Assembly: GCA_041392125.1 (NCBI GenBank)
Contig: JAWKMR010000008.1
Location: 106,820-170,819 of the forward strand
Source: Halomarinibacterium sp041392125
GTDB taxonomy: Bacteria; Bacteroidota; Bacteroidia; Flavobacteriales; Flavobacteriaceae
Length of the DNA: 64,000 nt
Reading direction: 5' to 3'
Part shown: piece after piece, positions 34,998 through 44,268 of the stretch
Numbering within the stretch: position 1 is the first letter of the stretch
How the letters are laid out: every line of letters begins with the position of its first letter
Notes under the pieces: model-generated
What the model was told of the DNA's origin: nothing
Seen by the model: the letters and a program-made list of their open reading frames with translations, nothing else
Databases searched by the model: none
Position numbers and translations under genes: made by a program

Positions 34998-36295
34998 TGC
35001 AATACCTTCCTAACATACTATTCGTATTGGTTTTAACAATTGGAATTGGTTATTTCACCAAGAACATTCGTAAAATTATTCGAAATATAAAATTAGGACA
35101 ACCTGTGGATGCTTCCGACAATAAGGGACAACGATGGAACAATGTCCTTCGAATTGCTTTGGGTCAATCTAAAATGGTAGTAAGACCTATCCCGGGCCTG
35201 TTACATATTATTGTTTATCTGGGATTTATCATCATTAATATAGAAGTGCTCGAAATTATTATCGATGGTATTTTTGGAACTCATCGTATTTTTTCTTCTT
35301 TGGGAGGGTTCTATGGATTTTTAATTGCTTCTTTTGAAATTTTAGCCATTTTGGTTTTTGTTTCCGTAATTGTGTTTTGGCTTCGCAGAAACATACTGAA
35401 ACTGAAGCGTTTCTGGAATCCCGAAATGCAAGGATGGCCTAAAAATGATGGAAACTTCATTTTGTATTTTGAAATGATACTCATGACCCTTTTCCTCGTT
35501 ATGAATGCTACCGATGTACATTTTCAGGAAATGAATAACGGGAATATCGTTTCGAAATACATCGCCGGATGGTTTAGCAGTACCGACGAAGGAACGCTTC
35601 ATATTATTGAAAGAACAGCTTGGTGGTTGCATATTATAGGAATTTTAATATTCTTGAATTACCTCTACTTCAGCAAGCATTTGCATATTATTCTGGCTTT
35701 TCCCAATGTGTACTTCGGAAGTGTGCAACCCAAGGGTAAATTTAAAAATCTGGAAGCTGTAACCAACGAGGTAAAATTGATGATGGATCCTTCCGCAGAC
35801 CCTTATGCCGCCCCGCCGGAAGGAGCAGAAACACCCGCCAAGTTTGGCGCTAGTGATGTCATGGATCTTACCACCACGCAATTATTAAATGCTTATACCT
35901 GTACCGAATGTGGTCGTTGTACCAGCGAGTGCCCGGCCAATCAAACAGGAAAAAAATTGTCTCCCAGAAAAATTATGATGGATACCCGAGACCGATTGGA
36001 GGAAGTAGGGAAATTAATGGATAAAAAGGGTGATTTTGAACCCGACGGCAAGCAATTGTTAGACGATTATATCTCCCGTGAAGAATTATGGGCTTGTACT
36101 ACCTGTAATGCCTGTGTGGAGGCTTGCCCGGTGAGTATTGATCCTCTATCCATTATCATGTCGATGCGGCAATATCTGGTCATGGAACAATCGGCTGCAC
36201 CCAATGAATTGAATGTTACTATGACCAATATAGAAAATAATGCAGCGCCCTGGCCCTTTAACCAAATGGACCGGGCGAATTGGATAAATGAATAA
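34997..36295 (+). CDS. Membrane-bound HdrC-like [4Fe-4S] oxidoreductase subunit
   Basis: 432 residues. Four or five membrane helices lie in residues 1-235 (for example LLHIIVYLGFIIINIEVLEIII, FEILAILVFVSVIVFWL), with histidines (His69, His202, His212, His228, His230) that could bind heme. The C-terminal part has two CxxCxxCxxxCP clusters: Cys302/305/308/312 and Cys367/370/373/377. This is the NarI-like plus HdrC arrangement that moves electrons between quinones and cytoplasmic iron-sulfur partners. The likely partner is the HdrB-like protein at 36760. The reaction is not known. Confidence 0.88.
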   Translation: MQYLPNILFVLVLTIGIGYFTKNIRKIIRNIKLGQPVDASDNKGQRWNNVLRIALGQSKMVVRPIPGLLHIIVYLGFIIINIEVLEIIIDGIFGTHRIFSSLGGFYGFLIASFEILAILVFVSVIVFWLRRNILKLKRFWNPEMQGWPKNDGNFILYFEMILMTLFLVMNATDVHFQEMNNGNIVSKYIAGWFSSTDEGTLHIIERTAWWLHIIGILIFLNYLYFSKHLHIILAFPNVYFGSVQPKGKFKNLEAVTNEVKLMMDPSADPYAAPPEGAETPAKFGASDVMDLTTTQLLNAYTCTECGRCTSECPANQTGKKLSPRKIMMDTRDRLEEVGKLMDKKGDFEPDGKQLLDDYISREELWACTTCNACVEACPVSIDPLSIIMSMRQYLVMEQSAAPNELNVTMTNIENNAAPWPFNQMDRANWINE

Positions 36296-36318
36296 ACGAA
36301 TTAGTTGAATACACGAAG

Positions 36319-36753
36319 ATGAACAAAGACGAAGTTGAAAAATTATTACACGAAAAAGTAGAAGCTGGAGCACACGTTAGCCCAGTACTTCCAAAGGGAA
36401 TTAAAAACTATTTAATAGATATTGATGGTACCATTTGTGACGATATTCCCAATGAGGAACCGGAACGGATGGCCACGGCACAAGTATATCCCGATGCTTT
36501 AGTTACGCTTAATAAATGGTACGACGAAGGGCATGTAATTTGTTTTTTTACCTCCCGTACCGAAGCTCACCGTGAAGTCACTGAAGCCTGGCTGGCAAAA
36601 CACGGGTTTAAATACCATTCCATGTTAATGGGAAAACCCCGAGGGGGTAATTATCACTGGATTGATAACCATTTGGTGAAAGCAACTCGCTACAAAGGGA
36701 AGTTTACCGATTTGGTAGATAAAAAAGTAACTATTCAGGTTTTTAAAGAGTAA
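36319..36753 (+). CDS. HAD-superfamily-like hydrolase of unknown substrate
   Basis: 144 residues. The motif YLIDIDGTICDD (DxDGT) is HAD motif I, FFTSRTEAHREVTEAWL is like motif II, and NYHWIDNHLVKATRYKGKF carries a motif IV-like aspartate. Public databases often name such proteins phosphoheptose isomerase, but there is no SIS domain, so that label looks wrong. It sits between the HdrC-like and HdrB-like genes, six bases from the latter, suggesting co-transcription with the redox complex. Confidence 0.8.
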   Translation: MNKDEVEKLLHEKVEAGAHVSPVLPKGIKNYLIDIDGTICDDIPNEEPERMATAQVYPDALVTLNKWYDEGHVICFFTSRTEAHREVTEAWLAKHGFKYHSMLMGKPRGGNYHWIDNHLVKATRYKGKFTDLVDKKVTIQVFKE

Positions 36754-36759
36754 CTAATT

Positions 36760-37551
36760 ATGAGCGAAGCACTTAAAGTCCCTACAATGATCGAATATTT
36801 GGCACAAGGCAAACAGCCTGAAGTCCTCTTTTGGGTAGGCTGTGCCGGTAGTTTTGATGATCGTGCTAAAAAAATCACCAAAGCTTTCGCTAAATTATTG
36901 AATGCAGCTGGGGTTGAATTTGCCGTCTTAGGAACTGAAGAGAGCTGTACCGGCGACCCGGCAAAACGTGCTGGAAATGAGTTCCTGTTCCAAATGCAGG
37001 CCATGATGAATATTCAAGTACTCAATGGCTACGAAATACAAAAAATTGTCACTACCTGTCCACATTGCTTCAACACTTTAAAAAATGAATATCCCGAATT
37101 AGGGGGTACTTACGAAGTAATGCACCATACCCAATTTTTAAAAAGTCTAATGGAAGAAGGCAGGTTGAGAGTAGAAGGCGGTAAATTTAAGGGCAAGCGT
37201 ATTACTTTTCACGATCCTTGTTATCTGGGTAGAGCCAATAATGAATATGAAGCTCCTCGCGAATTACTTCAAAAATTGGAAGTAGAATTGGTAGAAATGA
37301 AACGCTGTAAAACTCGTGGATTGTGCTGTGGTGCTGGTGGTGCGCAAATGTTTAAAGAGCCTGAAAAAGGCGATAAAGACATTAATGTAGAACGAACCGA
37401 GGAAGCACTGGAAACACAACCTTCATTAATAGCTGCAGGCTGCCCATTTTGTAATACGATGCTCACAGATGGCGTAAAGGCGAAACACAAAGAAGATTCA
37501 GTACAAGTACTAGATATCGCTGAAATGATTGCTAACGCTTCAGATTTATAA
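36760..37551 (+). CDS. HdrB-like cysteine-rich (CCG) iron-sulfur protein
   Basis: 263 residues with two CCG domains. The first has Cys28, Cys63 (in ESCTGD, where a second Cys is replaced by Ser) and Cys100/103 (CPHC). The second is complete: Cys153, Cys189-Cys190 (GLCCGAGG) and Cys228/231 (GCPFCNTM). In heterodisulfide reductase the complete CCG sets bind noncubane [4Fe-4S] clusters that reduce disulfides. Here one intact set remains. With the 34997 protein it can form an HdrBC-type membrane complex. Substrate unknown. Confidence 0.9.
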   Translation: MSEALKVPTMIEYLAQGKQPEVLFWVGCAGSFDDRAKKITKAFAKLLNAAGVEFAVLGTEESCTGDPAKRAGNEFLFQMQAMMNIQVLNGYEIQKIVTTCPHCFNTLKNEYPELGGTYEVMHHTQFLKSLMEEGRLRVEGGKFKGKRITFHDPCYLGRANNEYEAPRELLQKLEVELVEMKRCKTRGLCCGAGGAQMFKEPEKGDKDINVERTEEALETQPSLIAAGCPFCNTMLTDGVKAKHKEDSVQVLDIAEMIANASDL

Positions 37552-37552
37552 T

Positions 37553-38038
37553 ATGCTTACTCATTTTGAAAACCTCCCGGACGAATCCAGAATTTGGGTG
37601 TACCAAGCCAACCGAAAGTTGACCGATAACGAGGTGAATCTCATGGAAGAACAAACTCGAGCTTTTTTGGAACAATGGACTGCCCACGGAGCTGAATTGG
37701 AAGCAGGCTTTGAAATAAAATACCACCGTTTTATCGTGATTGGTTTGAATCAGGAAAATGCTTCTGCTTCTGGCTGTAGTATTGATGCTTCCGTTCATTT
37801 TATTCAATCTCTTGAAAAGAAATTAGGGGTAGATTTGCTGGACAAAATGAATGTCACTTTTTATCACGGCGAATACATTGCCTATAAACCCTTACTGGAG
37901 TTTAAAAAAATGGCAAAGAATCGTTCCGTCTCCGGAAACACAATCGTTTTTAATAATTTGGTAAATACCAAAGCTGAATATTTAGAGCATTGGGAAGTAC
38001 CTGCAAAAGACAGCTGGCATAGTCGGTTTTTAGCATAA
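37553..38038 (+). CDS. Uncharacterised cytoplasmic protein of the HdrBC cluster
   Basis: 161 residues from the ATG at 37553, directly after the HdrB-like stop (MLTHFENLPDESRIWVYQAN). No signal peptide or membrane segment. Database entries often call this family ABC transporter ATPase, but no Walker A, Walker B or signature motif is present, so that name is unsupported. Alternating strands and helices (FIVIGLNQENASASGCSIDASVHFI; YHGEYIAYKPLLEFKKMA) suggest a compact alpha/beta fold. Its place between the redox genes and the GH3 gene is all that hints at a role. Confidence 0.75.
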   Translation: MLTHFENLPDESRIWVYQANRKLTDNEVNLMEEQTRAFLEQWTAHGAELEAGFEIKYHRFIVIGLNQENASASGCSIDASVHFIQSLEKKLGVDLLDKMNVTFYHGEYIAYKPLLEFKKMAKNRSVSGNTIVFNNLVNTKAEYLEHWEVPAKDSWHSRFLA

Positions 38039-38057
38039 TTTTTGCTACCTGCTTTTT

Positions 38058-40976
38058 ATGAATCGTTTTAGTATAACCTCCTTTTTTTTATTTTGCTTTA
38101 GCCTCACTTTTGGCCAACAAAACAACCCGCTTAGGGTTCAAAAGGATGCTGAAAACCAACAAAAATGGGTGGATAGTATCTATCAAGCAATGACCCTTCA
38201 GGAAAAAGTAGGGCAATTGTTTATGGTCGATGTTTTTTCAAGTGATTCAAACGCTAAAATTGACAAAGTAAAATCCTTAATTTCAGAAAATGCCATCGGC
38301 GGAATTATCTTTTCCAAGGGAGGCCCCATTCGGCAGGCAAAACTCAATAACGAGTTTCAATCACTTTCCAAAACACCGCTTTTAATAGGCATGGATGCAG
38401 AGTGGGGATTGGCCATGCGTCTCGATTCTACCTTTGCCTATCCCTGGAACATGACACTTGGTGCTATAAATGATAATTCAATTATAAAAGACGTTGGAAA
38501 AAGAATTGGTGCGCATTGTAAGCGTTTAGGAGTTCATTTTAACTTTGCTCCCGTAGTAGATATCAACACCAACCCCAACAATCCCATTATTGGAAACCGG
38601 TCTTTTGGAGAGGATCGTGAAAATGTTACCCAAAAAGCATTGGCATTTATGGAAGGAATGCAAAGCACCGGGGTATTAGCCAATGCAAAACATTTCCCGG
38701 GGCACGGAGATACCGATGCCGATTCCCACAAAACCTTGCCCACCTTGCTTTTCAATAAGGAACGAATGGACTCTTTAGAGCTCTATCCGTATAAATACCT
38801 TATCGAAAAAGGACTTAGCAGTGTCATGATTGCCCATTTAAATATTCCGGAGTTAATCCCGGAAACAGGCTATCCTTCTTCAATTTCCAAAGAAATTGTA
38901 ACCAATTTATTAACTCAGGAACTAGGTTTTAAAGGGCTTATTTTTACCGATGCGCTCAATATGAAGGGAGCAGCAAATTTTAAGGAGCCCGGCGAAATTG
39001 ATTTAGCAGCATTTCTAGCGGGAAATGACGTACTGCTTATTTCCGAAGACGTGCCGAAGTCGCAATTGCTTCTTATGAAAGCCTATACCGAAGGAACCAT
39101 TACAGAAGAACGCTTGCAGCATTCAGTAAAAAAAATACTGATGGCGAAATACAAAGCAGGATTGTACCACTATAAACCTGTACAAATTGAAAACTTGGTG
39201 GAAGAGTTGCACACCCCTGAAGATGACGCCTTGTATGAAAAAGCCATGGAAAGCGCCATTACTGTTATTAAAAATAAGGAAGAAATGCTCCCCATCAAAA
39301 ACCTCCAGAAAAAGAAAATTGCGTATGTCAATTTTGGAGACGACTCTGGAGAAGTGTTTCAAAAATATTTAAATAAATACACTAAAATAGACTGGATAAA
39401 AGCCAATGATTTAGAGGATTATATTCAAAAGTTAAAAAGGTATGACTATGTAATCATGGGATTTCACAAGTCGAATGATCACCCTTGGAAACCTTATAAA
39501 ATTGACGAAAAAGAATTAGTTTGGATGTATGAAATTGCCCGAACCAACAAGGTCATCCTGGATATATTTACACGTCCTTACGCCTTGTTGGATATTAAAA
39601 CCTTTGAAAACTTTGAAGGAATTATCGTTTCTTATCAAAACAGCGATATTTCCCAGCAACTTTCGGCACAACTTATTTTTGGTGCCCGAGAAGGAAAGGG
39701 AACGCTGCCGGTTTCTATTGGCGAAGAATTTCCGGTTCATACCTCGGTATACACCCCTTATATTCAACGCTTACAATACGGCTCTCCGGAAAGCGTAGGT
39801 CTTAACAGTACAAAACTAAAGAAGATTGACACCCTAGCAACGCATGGGTATTGGGCAGGCATGTACCCGGGAGCACAGGTCTTGGTGGCCCGTAAAGGAA
39901 AAATAGTGTACAGCAAAAACTTTGGATACCACACCCAAGATAAATTATACAAAGTGCAGGATGAGGATATCTACGACTTAGCTTCTATGACCAAAATTTT
40001 GGCCGCACTGCCTATGGTGATGGAACTCTATGATCGAAAGGCGGTAACTATGGACACCAAGCTATCCGAAATGCTACCCGATTTTAAGAACTCCAATAAA
40101 AAGAACATTACGCTCAAAGAAATGTTGTCTCACGTGGCCGGACTCCAAGCTTGGATTCCTTTCTATACGAAAACAATGGATACCGTAACGGGAGGGCCTG
40201 CTACAAAGTATTATTCCAGAACAAAAGAGGATAACTTTAGTGTAAAAGTAGCCCATGAAATGTACATGCGGAAGGATTATATAGACAGTATTTACGGAAG
40301 AATAAAAGACAGCGATCTTAGAAGCAACAAAGGGTATAAGTATAGCGACTTACCCTATTATTTGCTGAAAAAATATCTGGAACAATTTTTCGGTGGTAAA
40401 TTGGAAGATTTGGTACAACGGGACTTCTACGAATCTTTAGGCGCCAATTACACCACCTATCTGCCTGCTGAAAAATTTTCGCTAAACAATATCATGCCCA
40501 CCGAAGAAGATAATAACTTCCGAATGCAAAAAGTTCACGGCTACGTCCATGACCAAGGAGCTGCTATGCTGGGAGGTGTAAGCGGCCATGCAGGCTTATT
40601 TGGAAATGCGAACGACGTTGCCAAAATCATGCAAATGTACCTGTGGAAAGGAGTATATGGAGGCAAGCGTTTTATAAAAGCAGAAACTATAGATGCTTTT
40701 AACACCTGTTATTTTTGTAAACAAAATGTAAGGAGAGGCGTTGGTTTCGACAAACCTCAGCTAGGTGAGAGTGGCCCCACCTGTGGCTGTGTATCGCTAA
40801 CGAGTTTTGGACACAGCGGATTTACAGGCACATTTACCTGGGCAGACCCGGAAGAGGAAATCGTGTACGTGTTTTTATCAAACCGCACCTATCCTGATGC
40901 AGAAAACAGAATGTTAATAAGTAGTGATTTGCGAAGTCGTATCCAGGAAGCGATTTACCAAGCGATAGAAAAATAA
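38058..40976 (+). CDS. Fusion of glycoside hydrolase family 3 and beta-lactamase-fold serine hydrolase
   Basis: 972 residues with a signal peptide (SITSFFLFCFSLTFGQ). Residues about 40-390 are a GH3 barrel with the beta-N-acetylglucosaminidase motif KHFPGHGDTDADSH (211-224), containing the Asp-His pair of NagZ-type enzymes. A GH3 C-terminal-like alpha/beta segment follows (about 395-570). Residues about 590-960 are a class C beta-lactamase/DD-peptidase fold with Ser643-x-x-Lys646 (SMTK), Tyr762 (YSD) and His919-Ser-Gly (HSGFTG). It likely trims peptidoglycan fragments in the periplasm: sugar bond by the first half, peptide or ester bond by the second. The substrate is inferred. Confidence 0.92.
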   Translation: MNRFSITSFFLFCFSLTFGQQNNPLRVQKDAENQQKWVDSIYQAMTLQEKVGQLFMVDVFSSDSNAKIDKVKSLISENAIGGIIFSKGGPIRQAKLNNEFQSLSKTPLLIGMDAEWGLAMRLDSTFAYPWNMTLGAINDNSIIKDVGKRIGAHCKRLGVHFNFAPVVDINTNPNNPIIGNRSFGEDRENVTQKALAFMEGMQSTGVLANAKHFPGHGDTDADSHKTLPTLLFNKERMDSLELYPYKYLIEKGLSSVMIAHLNIPELIPETGYPSSISKEIVTNLLTQELGFKGLIFTDALNMKGAANFKEPGEIDLAAFLAGNDVLLISEDVPKSQLLLMKAYTEGTITEERLQHSVKKILMAKYKAGLYHYKPVQIENLVEELHTPEDDALYEKAMESAITVIKNKEEMLPIKNLQKKKIAYVNFGDDSGEVFQKYLNKYTKIDWIKANDLEDYIQKLKRYDYVIMGFHKSNDHPWKPYKIDEKELVWMYEIARTNKVILDIFTRPYALLDIKTFENFEGIIVSYQNSDISQQLSAQLIFGAREGKGTLPVSIGEEFPVHTSVYTPYIQRLQYGSPESVGLNSTKLKKIDTLATHGYWAGMYPGAQVLVARKGKIVYSKNFGYHTQDKLYKVQDEDIYDLASMTKILAALPMVMELYDRKAVTMDTKLSEMLPDFKNSNKKNITLKEMLSHVAGLQAWIPFYTKTMDTVTGGPATKYYSRTKEDNFSVKVAHEMYMRKDYIDSIYGRIKDSDLRSNKGYKYSDLPYYLLKKYLEQFFGGKLEDLVQRDFYESLGANYTTYLPAEKFSLNNIMPTEEDNNFRMQKVHGYVHDQGAAMLGGVSGHAGLFGNANDVAKIMQMYLWKGVYGGKRFIKAETIDAFNTCYFCKQNVRRGVGFDKPQLGESGPTCGCVSLTSFGHSGFTGTFTWADPEEEIVYVFLSNRTYPDAENRMLISSDLRSRIQEAIYQAIEK

Positions 40977-40987
40977 AAGGAAGACCC

Positions 40988-42124
40988 ATGAAAATAGGAA
41001 TGGTATGTTATCCTACCTTTGGAGGTAGTGGTGTGGTAGCAACAGAGTTAGGGATTGCGTTGGCCGAAAAAGGCTATGAAGTACATTTTATAACTTATAA
41101 ACAACCGGTACGACTAGAACTTTTATCACATCAAATTCACTTTCACGAAGTCATGGTCCCTCAATATCCTTTGTTTCAATATCAGCCATACGAATTGGCT
41201 TTATCCAGTAAACTGGTAACCGTGGTAAAAGAACACCAGCTGGATGTATTGCATGTTCATTATGCCATTCCCCATGCCTATGCGGGATATATGGCAAAAA
41301 AAATGCTGGAAGAGGTGGGTATTAAAATCCCGATGGTCACTACCTTGCACGGAACCGACATTACGTTGGTAGGAAATCACCCATTTTACAAACCTGCCGT
41401 TACCTTCAGTATTAATAAAAGTGATGCGGTTACTTCGGTTTCCGAAAGTTTAAAAAAAGACACGCTTCGGTTGTTCGATATTCATAAAGATATCGATGTT
41501 GTACCCAATTTTATTGATTTAGAAAAACATCAAAATATATTTACCGATTGCCAGCGTGGTATGATGGCCAAAGAACACGAGCGTATTATTACCCACGTGA
41601 GTAACCTGCGTCCTGTAAAGCGAATTATGGATGTTATTACCGTGTTTTATAAAATACAACAAGCCATACCCGCAAAACTCATTATGGTGGGAGAAGGGCC
41701 GGAAAAGGAGGGAGCCGAAGCCTTATGTGCACAATTAGGCATTGCCGATAAAGTCCTTTTTCTGGGGAATAGCGACGAGGTCAACAAAATTTTGTGCTTT
41801 ACCGATCTATTTTTATTGCCTTCAGAAAAAGAAAGCTTTGGGCTCTCTGCCTTAGAAGCTATGGCAAGCGGTGTTCCGGTTGTTTCTACCAATACTGGCG
41901 GACTTCCGGAAGTAAACGAACATGGGGTAAGTGGGTATTTAAATGAAATAGGCGACACCGAAGGAATGGCCGCTCACGCCTTGGCCATTTTGAAAGATGA
42001 AGCTACGTTGGCCAAATTTAAAAAACAAGCCAGACTGACTGCTACAAAATTCCAAACTTCTCATATTGTCCCCTTGTATGAAGCGGTCTATGAAAAAGCA
42101 TTAACGGTTACCGCTGTTTCCTAA
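40988..42124 (+). CDS. bshA: N-acetyl-alpha-D-glucosaminyl L-malate synthase BshA
   Basis: 378 residues. A GT-B glycosyltransferase, family 4: MKIGMVCYPTFGGSGVVATELG is the characteristic BshA start, then HVHYAIPHAYAGYMAKK, TTLHGTDITLVG and the nucleotide-sugar loop LLPSEKESFGLSALEAMASGVPVV. It joins GlcNAc from UDP-GlcNAc to L-malate, the first step of bacillithiol synthesis. BshB and BshC are elsewhere. It follows the GH3 fusion by 11 bases and ends overlapping the convergent dipeptidase stop. Confidence 0.95.
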   Translation: MKIGMVCYPTFGGSGVVATELGIALAEKGYEVHFITYKQPVRLELLSHQIHFHEVMVPQYPLFQYQPYELALSSKLVTVVKEHQLDVLHVHYAIPHAYAGYMAKKMLEEVGIKIPMVTTLHGTDITLVGNHPFYKPAVTFSINKSDAVTSVSESLKKDTLRLFDIHKDIDVVPNFIDLEKHQNIFTDCQRGMMAKEHERIITHVSNLRPVKRIMDVITVFYKIQQAIPAKLIMVGEGPEKEGAEALCAQLGIADKVLFLGNSDEVNKILCFTDLFLLPSEKESFGLSALEAMASGVPVVSTNTGGLPEVNEHGVSGYLNEIGDTEGMAAHALAILKDEATLAKFKKQARLTATKFQTSHIVPLYEAVYEKALTVTAVS

Positions 42125-43575
42125 AAGTTTAGCTTTATAAACTGAAAGGCATTATCCCTAAGCACGGCTTCCACAATCATTTCGGGAGTAATTCTATTGA
42201 AAGACTGAAGGGATGCCGAATGTTCTTTTAAATACACATGGGCGTGATGTAGCATTTCCTCTCCTAAATCTCGTATGTTTTCTGCCGTCCAAAGACCATT
42301 GATAGGATCTACAATTCCGTCAAAATCACTACCAATACTTTGAATCCCCCAACAATACAAACCGGCAGCATCCAATACTTCTGCAATATATTCCACTTGC
42401 CGCCACACCAACAATGCTTTTTTGTGCAGTTGTTTACGCTTGTTTGGAAACCATTGTTTCGACTCTGAAATAGCTTTCTTACTGCCTATACGGCGTTCAT
42501 CCAATTGGATGCCAAATAACCCGTTACTTTTAGCAATACGAATAAGTTCATCATCATAAAAGTTGATGTCTATGTTACTAAACCATTGGGTTTTATGGGG
42601 GTAATCGGTAACATTAGGGGTAAGGATAGAGCGGTGTGCCGTTACCCCGCCATGGCTGGCAAGGATTGGTATGCGCTCGTTGGCATAGTGGGTATCCAAT
42701 AGTTCGTAATAGGCCTTTCGAGAAGCCAGACTTAAATGTTTTACATCAATAGGGAGGCGCCTTCCGTTAGTGTTGTCAAGCAATAGTTTAATAACCTCAA
42801 AGCCCAAGGGGGTAATTCCTGTATCAAGCCCTCGGTTTTGGTTTTCCTGCAAGACTTTAATACCTATACTACGGGCGTGTCCGGCCAATTCGTTATAAAA
42901 ATGATGTGCCAAGGTGATAAAAAGAGGCGGGTGTTCCCATTGTTTTATGGCCAATACGTTTGCTTTTACTTCCTCAGGTTTTGCTGTATCTATATCCATC
43001 TTTAAACCGGTGTTAAAACAGTGCCCACCTTCTATGGAAAGGATAACGTTAATAATTTTTTTGGTGGGGGTATTGATAGCAAGGTGTTGTTGTATTTCAG
43101 CAAAGCTCTTTACAATGCGGTAGGTATAGATTACCCCGTCTATTTTCTGTACCTGATTGTGCAACTGTAAGTAGTAACGATATTCATCCAGCAAATCTTC
43201 AAAATAACTGGAATGAGAAAGTACATGGTCAATACGCTTCTGGCTAATACTAGCAGCCAAATTTACCAACGCATCGGTAAGTCCTTTCCATCCCCATACA
43301 CGCTTGCTTAAAAAATGCTTTTCAAAAGGGTAGAGGCTTACAATCACTATTTCGGTATTGGCCTTGGCTAAGGCGGTCATATCGGTTTGTGAAAACTTGG
43401 TTAGTGTGGCAATTCGGTTGATAAACTTTTCGAGGCCGTTGGGCGGATTGTACAACCAAATGGAGTTCTTGCGTCCTGCATTCAGTGCATTTTGCTTGGG
43501 AGGCTCGTATTTAAAACTCTTGCTGTAAGGTTTTAGGGAAGGATGACAATGAATATCGATGTAGTGCGTTTTCAT
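42121..43575 (-). CDS. M19-like membrane dipeptidase / amidohydrolase-fold protein
   Basis: 484 residues, longer than the usual 320-400. Metal-site motifs are IDIHCHPS (residues 7-14), SIEGGHCFN (bridging Glu, near 190), LAHHFYN, ILASHGGV and the closing GSDFDGIVDP near residue 430, the order of renal-dipeptidase-like M19 enzymes. It has no signal peptide. The substrate is unknown; dipeptides are the family norm. Its stop codon overlaps that of bshA (42121-42124) on the other strand. Confidence 0.82.
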   Translation of the reverse strand: MKTHYIDIHCHPSLKPYSKSFKYEPPKQNALNAGRKNSIWLYNPPNGLEKFINRIATLTKFSQTDMTALAKANTEIVIVSLYPFEKHFLSKRVWGWKGLTDALVNLAASISQKRIDHVLSHSSYFEDLLDEYRYYLQLHNQVQKIDGVIYTYRIVKSFAEIQQHLAINTPTKKIINVILSIEGGHCFNTGLKMDIDTAKPEEVKANVLAIKQWEHPPLFITLAHHFYNELAGHARSIGIKVLQENQNRGLDTGITPLGFEVIKLLLDNTNGRRLPIDVKHLSLASRKAYYELLDTHYANERIPILASHGGVTAHRSILTPNVTDYPHKTQWFSNIDINFYDDELIRIAKSNGLFGIQLDERRIGSKKAISESKQWFPNKRKQLHKKALLVWRQVEYIAEVLDAAGLYCWGIQSIGSDFDGIVDPINGLWTAENIRDLGEEMLHHAHVYLKEHSASLQSFNRITPEMIVEAVLRDNAFQFIKLNF

Positions 43576-43653
43576 TGAGTAATGGCTTTATTGGTATAAA
43601 GGTGCCAAAAACAAGTGGTTTGTAAAAGGGGGATTTACCCTATTTTTAAAATT

Positions 43654-43679
43654 AAAAACCCCGCCAAAAGGCAGGGTTT
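43654..43679 (-). terminator. Terminator of the small beta-barrel gene
   Basis: On the minus strand AAACCCtGCC-TTTT-GGCgGGGTTT followed by further T; one internal mismatch. Confidence 0.7.
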
Positions 43680-43701
43680 CAAGAATATAGTAGTCGGAAT
43701 A

Positions 43702-44190
43702 TTAGAATTGGTATCGAATACCCAAAGCAATATCCAAATCTAAATCATCATTATAGCTCCCAAATCCAAATTCGGGTCTAAAGTCTAATGATATAAGAAG
43801 CGGTATTTCAAAATTATACTCAATTCCAATATCTCCGGCCCCGTAGAGATAGGTCTCACTGTCATCTGCAAAACCATTAAAATTATCATCAAAATTTACT
43901 TGAGCCACACCACCACCTGCACCTACATACCAATTAAAATTACCGTCTAAAGTCCAAACCCATTGGTAAAGACCCGTGAGGCGATAGGCGTCAAAAACAT
44001 CATTGGAACGCCATCCTAAATCAAATTCTAAACGGTTGTTTTCAAAGAGACCTCTTTGGTAACTTATTTCAGTACCAAATCCATCACTATCTCCAAAACG
44101 TATACCTATAGCGTTCTTGGCAATTCGCTGGGAGTGGGCACTAAAAGTAATAGCCACTAGGGCAATTACAGTAAAAATGATCTGTTTCAT
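43702..44190 (-). CDS. Small outer-membrane beta-barrel protein
   Basis: 162 residues with a signal peptide (KQIIFTVIALVAITFSAHSQ). The mature part alternates polar and hydrophobic residues in eight or so strands and ends in an aromatic residue (LGIRYQF), the usual barrel end. Glycine-rich turns such as GAGGGVAQVNF are typical of OmpA/OmpW-size barrels. There is no peptidoglycan-binding domain. The role is unknown. It has its own -7 element (44215-44222) and terminator, so it is monocistronic. Confidence 0.85.
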   Translation of the reverse strand: MKQIIFTVIALVAITFSAHSQRIAKNAIGIRFGDSDGFGTEISYQRGLFENNRLEFDLGWRSNDVFDAYRLTGLYQWVWTLDGNFNWYVGAGGGVAQVNFDDNFNGFADDSETYLYGAGDIGIEYNFEIPLLISLDFRPEFGFGSYNDDLDLDIALGIRYQF

Positions 44191-44214
44191 AAAAAGTTTG
44201 TTTTAGTTATAGTA

Positions 44215-44222
44215 CAAAGGTA
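44215..44222 (-). promoter_or_regulatory. Promoter -7 element of the beta-barrel gene
   Basis: TACCTTTG on the minus strand matches TAnnTTTG exactly, 24 bases before the start codon. Confidence 0.55.
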
Positions 44223-44252
44223 GCTTTTCAGCAACCCAAATTTGTTAACGTT

Positions 44253-44268
44253 CTAATAAGATTATTAG
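44253..44268. promoter_or_regulatory. Palindrome CTAATAA-GA-TTATTAG in a divergent intergenic region
   Basis: A perfect 7-2-7 inverted repeat between the divergent beta-barrel and FAD-oxidase genes. Near copies of TTTGTTAA flank it on both sides (44241-44248 and 44285-44292). It could be an operator; AT-rich palindromes also occur by chance. Confidence 0.35.

Noticed and set aside
36319..36753. Phosphoheptose isomerase name often attached to this family
   Set aside because: No SIS fold or GmhA motifs; the visible motif is HAD-type DxDGT.
37553..38038. ABC transporter ATPase name often attached to this family
   Set aside because: No Walker A, Walker B or ABC signature can be found.
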